Shown piece after piece: positions 59,296 to 64,000 of a stretch of 64,000 nucleotides of DNA. The stretch's first letter is position 1. Every line of letters begins with the position of its first letter. Source of the DNA: Phorcus lineatus. Its lineage: Eukaryota; Mollusca; Gastropoda; Trochida; Trochidae. The notes under the pieces are model-generated. The model was not told the DNA's origin and made no database searches. It was given only the letters and a program-made list of their open reading frames with translations. The stretch covers positions 18,852,960 to 18,916,959 of the forward strand of contig OV121084.1 of assembly GCA_921293015.1 (NCBI GenBank), written 5' to 3'. The position numbers and the translations under genes are program-made.

Positions 59296-61061
59296 GGCCT
59301 GTAAGTTCGAAGCTGGTTTTAAGGTGGTTTAAGCTAGTCTGGGTTTAAATTTAGAGATAAACTTGGTTTGGTAATTTCAAAGCTGGTTTGCCTTAAACCT
59401 GGTTTAAAATGCCCTAAACCACCTTGACTTCAGAGCCAAATTTAAACCAACAAGGGGGGTAGTTAAACATGACTTTTCCTACTTGATATTGTGATACCAA
59501 ATGTCATTAGAATACCAATTTGTCTACACATGGAATTATGTATAATTTTCACATGGAATCCATTTTCTCATTCTCTTAAATTAACATTTTAAATACATTT
59601 TCTGTATAAATGTATCTGTACCAAGTTATTGGTTACCCAACTCATAACATAACGTAAGGTTAGGAAGTTAGCCAGCTCCTTTAGGTCAATCTTAATATAA
59701 TAAGATCTATAGCTTTGATCTAATACACAACCTGTTGACTTCATGAAGTTAACATGGTGAAACCTAAATAAAGGTTACGTGCAACTTGCACCAAAGTGAA
59801 TAAGATATCTCAAATATTTACCGGTTCTCTTGTTTCTGAGATGGGAAATAATCTCAGTTTTGAAATAAAAAGTAGAGAGATAGGTTCTTGATAAGAATAA
59901 ACTTGCTTTTCATAATACTACAGAATACAACAAACACTTGTTAAATTGAACACATTTTATTCCTACAAAACTCAAATGAGTAGGATTATATAATTTTGAA
60001 CAACAACAAAACAAGATGAAAATATAGGAACAAGTTTGAAATGCTGACTTTAGGTTCGGTTGCATGATAACATGCATGACAGTCTGTGACATCATCATGA
60101 TCATTGCCACCTTCTCTTGAACCAGCCTCTTTTCCACAAGAAGAAAGTCATTGTTGATAGGAAAATGGCAATAGGATGAAGGTTAGGCCTTAGTCTAAGT
60201 TAAGGACCATTCATGAACACTCGCTCTATAAGAGCTTGTCTCTCTCTTACACCCTGTCGTCGAAGTCGAATCTGGTCATTGTCAACTATCTTCCTCGTTA
60301 TCACTGTCATCATCACTCTCTCCATTTGCATTAAAATCAGGATCATTGTTGATAACAGCAATGTTCTAGATAACAGCACATGCAATGATAATCGAGAAAA
60401 CTGTTGGAAGTTTGACTCGAAGACCAAATGACAAGCAAGGAAATCGCCGTTTCCTAATTCCAAATAACCTTTCGACTATCCCACGTGATTTTCGTTGTGC
60501 TGCATTGTATCGTCTTTCAGCATGGGTTCGGGGGTTATTAATCGGGGTCAGTAAATATGGTAGAGATGGGTACCCAGGATCACCTAATAGGTAACCATTT
60601 AAGTCACCATTTTCAAACTTGTAATTGGCCCTACTTTCTTGTAATATTCTAGAGTCATGACTGCATCCTGGCCACCTAGCTACAATGTCGGAAATGAGGG
60701 GCATATCGTCACAAATTACCTGAGTGTTGATTGAACTATATCCCTTAATTCCTATTGATAAACCTAGCAGCGTCATGTCTACTTTGAGTTGCATCTCTGC
60801 ATGATGTCAACCTCCTGGACTAGTTAACTATGTGCTTTGACAGGAAATGCCAACAGAGCATGCTCATACATTGGTTTATACAAAATCAGGAGTGGAAAAT
60901 TAATGAAACTTAATTGATACATTTAAACTTGGTCTTAATCCTAGTTTAACTAAACTACCTTTCCATATTACAGTTTAACTTAACCCGATGGTCTTAGTTT
61001 AACTAAACCAGGACTGGCACTAAACCTGGTCTAGGAAAAACCAGCTTCGAACTTACGGGCC
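59296..61061 (-). mobile_element. PIF/Harbinger-type transposon with matching ends
   Basis: The left end (from 59296) reads GGCCTGTAAGTTCGAAGC and the right end (to 61061), reversed, GGCCCGTAAGTTCGAAGC; the inverted match continues through TGGTTTT with one mismatch in about 25 bp. Subterminal GGTTTA/TAAACC repeats follow at both ends. A Harbinger transposase fragment lies inside on the - strand. A clean 3-bp target duplication is not visible (CAA on the left, CTAA on the right). Confidence 0.75.
60200..60794 (-). pseudogene. Harbinger (HARBI1-like) transposase, C-terminal half
   Basis: The frame 60794-60366 has KGYSSINTQVICDDMPLI, ARWPGCSHDSRI, GYLLGDPGYPSLPYLLTP and RGIVERLFGIRKRRFPCL, the middle and last parts of the Harbinger nuclease domain, including the Asp of GDPGY and the Glu of VERLFG. 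The first catalytic Asp region is missing. A stop replaces the usual L-H-N after ACAVI, and an acidic tail (NGESDDDSDNEEDS) follows in the same frame. The copy is 5'-truncated and inactive. Confidence 0.88.
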
Positions 61062-61355
61062 CTAACAGTTTGTCATGTCCGTACTTTTTTTATTTTTGAT
61101 ACCTCATGTAGAATCTAATACCATGTAAAGAGGAGTTTAGTTTACATAATTTTAAATTAATAATGAAATTAATTCACAGACGAAAAAGGTTTTAACTTTC
61201 CTGGAATTCAAGAATAGAATCGCATGTATATTGATATACCCCTGTCATATCTAAATAAACTTGTGTTTTTCTAGTGAGCATATTTATCATATTATTCAAG
61301 CTTTATGTTCCTTAACAGGTCATGTTTCTATGATTGGCATAGAAACAGAGCATGG

Positions 61356-61650
61356 TTGTGTACAGGTCAGCGAGCTGGCCTCTCACGCTAACGGCCCGGG
61401 TTCGAATCCAGGTGGAGACACCAAACATTTGTGACCTAGGCTTTACACTGTGTTGTTTACTTGGGCAAGGCACTTCATCCACATTGCACTCAGTCCACCC
61501 AGCTTTACACCTGAATACGGGCTGTATGGACCTATATGGTCGCGCGAAGCGCTTAGTAGCAGCATAGTAAGTATAATTCCCTCATGGTTATGAATGTTCA
61601 GCGATTTGAGCTTGTGCATTGTAACGGAAAAAGCGCCATACAAATGCACA
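61356..61650 (+). repeat. tRNA-headed SINE in the transposase gene
   Basis: The head has an A-box-like GGTCAGCGAGCTGG and a B box GGGTTCGAATCC. The body holds GGGCAAGGCACTTCAT and CCACCCAGCT, and the 3' part ends AGCGCCATACAAATGCACA before TTATTA repeats. These blocks are shared with the fragment at 1795-1965. It fills nearly all of the gap between two transposase exons. Confidence 0.7.
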
Positions 61651-61785
61651 TTTATTATATTTATTATTTTAAGTTATTGGTTATGATGTGCGTTCGAAAA
61701 CATGTTCCCAGTGCCAGATTAACCCGAATAAGTGCCATGTGTGTAGAAAAAATTGGAACGGTAGCTCAAAAGCTATGGAAGCAGA

Positions 61786-62081
61786 GTGAGTGAGTTGGTG
61801 TTTAACGTGTTTTAAACAATATTTCAGTTATTAAACACGTGGATGACAAGCATCCAAAAGAGAGTGGACAGACAAGGGAGAGAGGGATCGAAAGGATGAG
61901 GGAAAAGACGGAAAGAAAGGCATTGTGAGAGATAGAAAGCAGGTTTTAGAAGGACTCAAATTTGGTCTGGCTTCTACCCGTCGACCTGCCCAGCTTTGGT
62001 GCCCCTACCAGGAGCATGTTAGCTCCGGCTGGCATAGCTCTTGGGGTCTCTAAAGTACGCAGACCACCACACCACGATAAG
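61786..62081 (-). repeat. R1 repeat, copy e, inserted into transposase coding sequence
   Basis: The element runs from GTGAGTGAGTTGG to ACCACGATAAG. Flanks are GCAGA (61781-61785) and GTAGA (62082-62086), a possible 5-bp duplication with one change. Family alignment from memory puts AME-A-D-M-V-V-E across the junction, so the element cut the frame between the codons for A and M. Its left end GTGAGT looks like a splice donor, but splicing to the AG at its right end would not restore the frame. Confidence 0.8.
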
Positions 62082-63241
62082 GTAGACATGGTTGTAGAAA
62101 TTCTTAAATGTGCTTTAGCAAAGGACACCAAAGTTAAACAAATTATACGTGGTGAAGATTCTGCAACTATTTCCAGAGTAAAAAGAGAAGTGAGCAGTGA
62201 CATTTAAAAACTGTCAGACAGTAATCATATAAAGAAAAACCTATCCAACTTCCTATATGCTCTTAAAAAGGGTCACAAGCAGCTTTCTGTCTCTGTAATA
62301 AAATACATTTTGAGAAACTTTTCATATATGTTTATCGAAAACAAAGGTAGGCCAGAAATAATAAGAGTAGGTCTGGACGCTTTATCGCACCATCCATTTG
62401 GAGACCATGTCAGATGCAGTCCTAGCTGCTGAGGCTACCTCCAGAAACCGGACGGCTACAGTCATAAGTCCCTCCAACACAAGCGCCCGCTTACGGACCC
62501 AGCACTCAAGCAGAGTCTCAGCGATGTGTTTGCTGGTTATCAACCACATGTTGACAAACTGGCAGACATGTCAAGCTCACAACCAAATGAGGCTTTAAAC
62601 AGCACTATTGCAAGTAAAGCCCCTAAAGACAAATGCTACAGCAAGAGTGCAAGTCTCAACTTCAGGGCAGGGGCAGGAGTTGCTCAAACGAACATGGGAA
62701 ATGCATACATAACTGTGTGAGTAGAGTCAAGATCTTAAAGAGTCGGTTTTAAAAGGGTTTTTAAGTTGAAATTTAGATTATTAAAGAAATTGAATTTTAG
62801 ATTTTATTTTACAGGGACTGCAATATTGGATTTTTGCGAATCATATTTCAGGAGATATCAAACAGAATTAAAACTTGCTATGGTCATGTGTTAGGATAGC
62901 TTTATTTTGTATATTTGTCGGTTTATTTCCATCAGAATATCAAAATGCACATGAGTGAGGAATGCAGCACCATCAGAGATAAATATGAAAAATGTGAAAA
63001 GTCTGACTTTGCATGTAATTATGTTAACTGGCTGCACGTAAATAGACGACTTCTTCTATCTCCTGGCAAAATGACTTCATCAAGGGTAAGTCTTTTAGAC
63101 AGACAAACCAGGAGACTCCGTGCCATGAGACGTAGCATAAAAGGGAAGCGTAGACGCATCCAGTTGAAGACTAAGATTGTAGCTTCTAACAATAGCTCAG
63201 AGATACGAGAAGGCTTCACATATGAATCTAATCTAAACTAA

Positions 63242-63933
63242 ACAGCAAGGAAGAATTTTATTCTCTGGTTTTTAGATGAAAAAAAAAATAAAAATGAAAA
63301 TCATATTTCATAAATGCAAGCATTTCTTACAAGTTTTCATAATGATTAATTCTTCATATTCCATCATATACCAATATATGAAAATTCTATACTTTAAAAC
63401 AATGCTCACAGAAAATGTGATTCATCTGAACTAATTTGCCCTTATTCATTATTTCATGCAACGATACCTTTGCTCATCAAAATGAACGCAAGCTAATATA
63501 TTTTTTCAGATGCACATGACAATGAGAACATTCAAGAAAACACCCTCCAACCTTTCCCAAGTGAAGTGGAGAATGTTGGCCAAGCTCACAAGATTTTCTA
63601 TGTGTGAAAAATCTGCTTTAAAATTCGGAAAGTTAAAACCTCGATTTTGTTTTGTCATAAGATAATTTTTTATAATTTTTAAGAATAAATATACAACATG
63701 TTAATACTTTAAGCTAATAAATTAAACTTAATTGTAATTGAACGATTTTTTTAACATATAACCTGATAACTCGCATTATGCATTTTACATCTATTTTGTG
63801 TAATTATTTAAATGGCTTCTAACTCTTTAAATCGTCCGGTTACCCTCATATATTCGTTCAATTTTAAATCAGCACATTGAAAAGTACCTATAAACCAAAA
63901 ATTAGAAAATTCTTGAAACTTTTAATTTCTGGG
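63242..63933. other. AT-rich 3' flank of the transposase inside the composite element
   Basis: AATAAATAT near 63684 could serve as polyadenylation signal. No other feature is seen. Confidence 0.4.
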
Positions 63934-63949
63934 TAGACTATACCCTTAA
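63934..63949 (-). repeat. Right terminus of the composite transposon with TTAA
   Basis: TAGACTATACCC (63934-63945) is the exact reverse complement of the left terminus and is followed directly by TTAA (63946-63949), the target site expected for Kolobok-type insertion. Confidence 0.55.
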
Positions 63950-64000
63950 GCAGCCTTTGGCCGCTGAACATTAGATGGCATGTCAATTTTTTGCAAAGTT

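Larger units (their letters stand above)
58668..63241 (+). pseudogene. Multi-exon DDE-type transposase (Mutator-like/Kolobok type), decayed
   Basis: Blocks in order: 58668-58851 (MINSGLGETQVNNLITAINI), 59212-59300 (TASIDGGLQSRESGRNY, with the presumed first catalytic Asp), 61319-61354 (CHVSMIGIE), 61674-61785 (GYDVRSKTCSQC, CHVCRKNWNGSSKAME), 62087-62720 (NFLYALKKGHKQLSVSVIKY, FGDHVRCSPSC, LADMSSSQPNEALN, and LNFRAGAGVAQTNMGNAY), 62930-63241 (SPGKMTSSRVSLLDRQ, REGFTYESNLN). This order matches, from memory, the family annotated 'Mutator-like transposase domain' in invertebrates. An R1 copy interrupts the coding sequence after 61785, and in-frame stops occur near 62205 and 62430, so it is inactive. 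The N-terminal part before MINSGLG is missing. Confidence 0.8.
52256..63945 (+). mobile_element. Composite Kolobok/Mutator-type DNA transposon, ~11.7 kb
   Basis: Inverted 12-bp termini GGGTATAGTCTA bracket a region that holds a decayed, multi-exon DDE-type transposase gene (58668-63241). TTAA follows directly on the right and TTAT sits near the left end, consistent with a TTAA target, as used by Kolobok elements. Nested inside are a DIRS-like retroelement, three R1 copies, two SINEs and a Harbinger element, which explain the large size. The 12-bp match over 11.7 kb is short, so the boundary call depends on its fit with the gene inside and with TTAA. Confidence 0.5.

Noticed and set aside
61781-62086. 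R1 copy e as a true intron of the transposase gene
   Set aside because: Splicing GTGAGT to either AG at the right end gives a stop or the wrong frame, and the gene has other stops.

Overview
The window looks like nuclear DNA of an intron-rich, AT-rich, transposon-rich marine invertebrate, most likely a mollusc. The organism call rests on vertebrate-sized exons with GT-AG introns, SINEs of a kind common in mollusc sequence (elements ending in ACTC-type tails, a tRNA-Asp-headed SINE, a SINE with a 'GGCAAGGCACTTCAT' body), and Penelope-like, DIRS-like, Harbinger, MULE-like and Kolobok/Mutator-type elements side by side. It is inference and was not tested by any search.

Region 1 (1-6.18 kb) is non-coding and repeat-bearing. 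It holds a TA microsatellite, SINE and MITE-like relics, a GA-rich tract and a 763-bp near-perfect foldback element (311-bp arms).

Region 2 (6.2-48.3 kb, + strand) is one very large gene that I could trace exon by exon: 54 coding exons, 5,523 nt, every junction GT-AG, all phases agreeing, about 1,840 residues. It encodes a signal peptide, an unrecognised ~290-residue N-terminal region, ten copies of a roughly 100-residue module, six EGF-like domains, a ~128-residue Thr-rich stalk, and a C-terminal transmembrane helix with a short basic tail. The module is encoded by an exon set A (phase 0-2), B (2-2), C (2-1) and a mini-exon linker L (1-0). EGF and Thr-rich exons (all 1-1) sit only between C and L. 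I do not recognise the module as a named domain family, and it is the best candidate here for something undescribed. Its introns carry a Penelope-like fragment, a LINE fragment, SINEs, MITEs, a 916-bp ACGT-rich terminal-inverted-repeat element and a 1.7-kb MULE-like element with 76-bp TIRs and a 9-bp target duplication.

Region 3 (48.3-52.1 kb) has polyadenylation signals of the large gene and then, on the - strand, three EGF exons with the same 1-1 phasing. They belong to a second gene, convergent with the first, whose remaining exons I could not find.

Region 4 (52.25-63.95 kb) appears to be one composite DNA transposon. GGGTATAGTCTA lies in inverted orientation at its two ends, flanked by TTAT on the left and TTAA on the right. 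Inside is a decayed multi-exon transposase of the type annotated in invertebrates as Mutator-like/Kolobok. Inserted into it are a DIRS/Ngaro-like retroelement (gag, RT-RNase H, tyrosine recombinase with a frameshift), three copies of a ~300-bp repeat (R1), one of them itself split by a tRNA-Arg-headed SINE with a 12-bp target duplication, another tRNA-headed SINE, and a 1.77-kb Harbinger element whose left TIR lies on a splice donor of the transposase gene.
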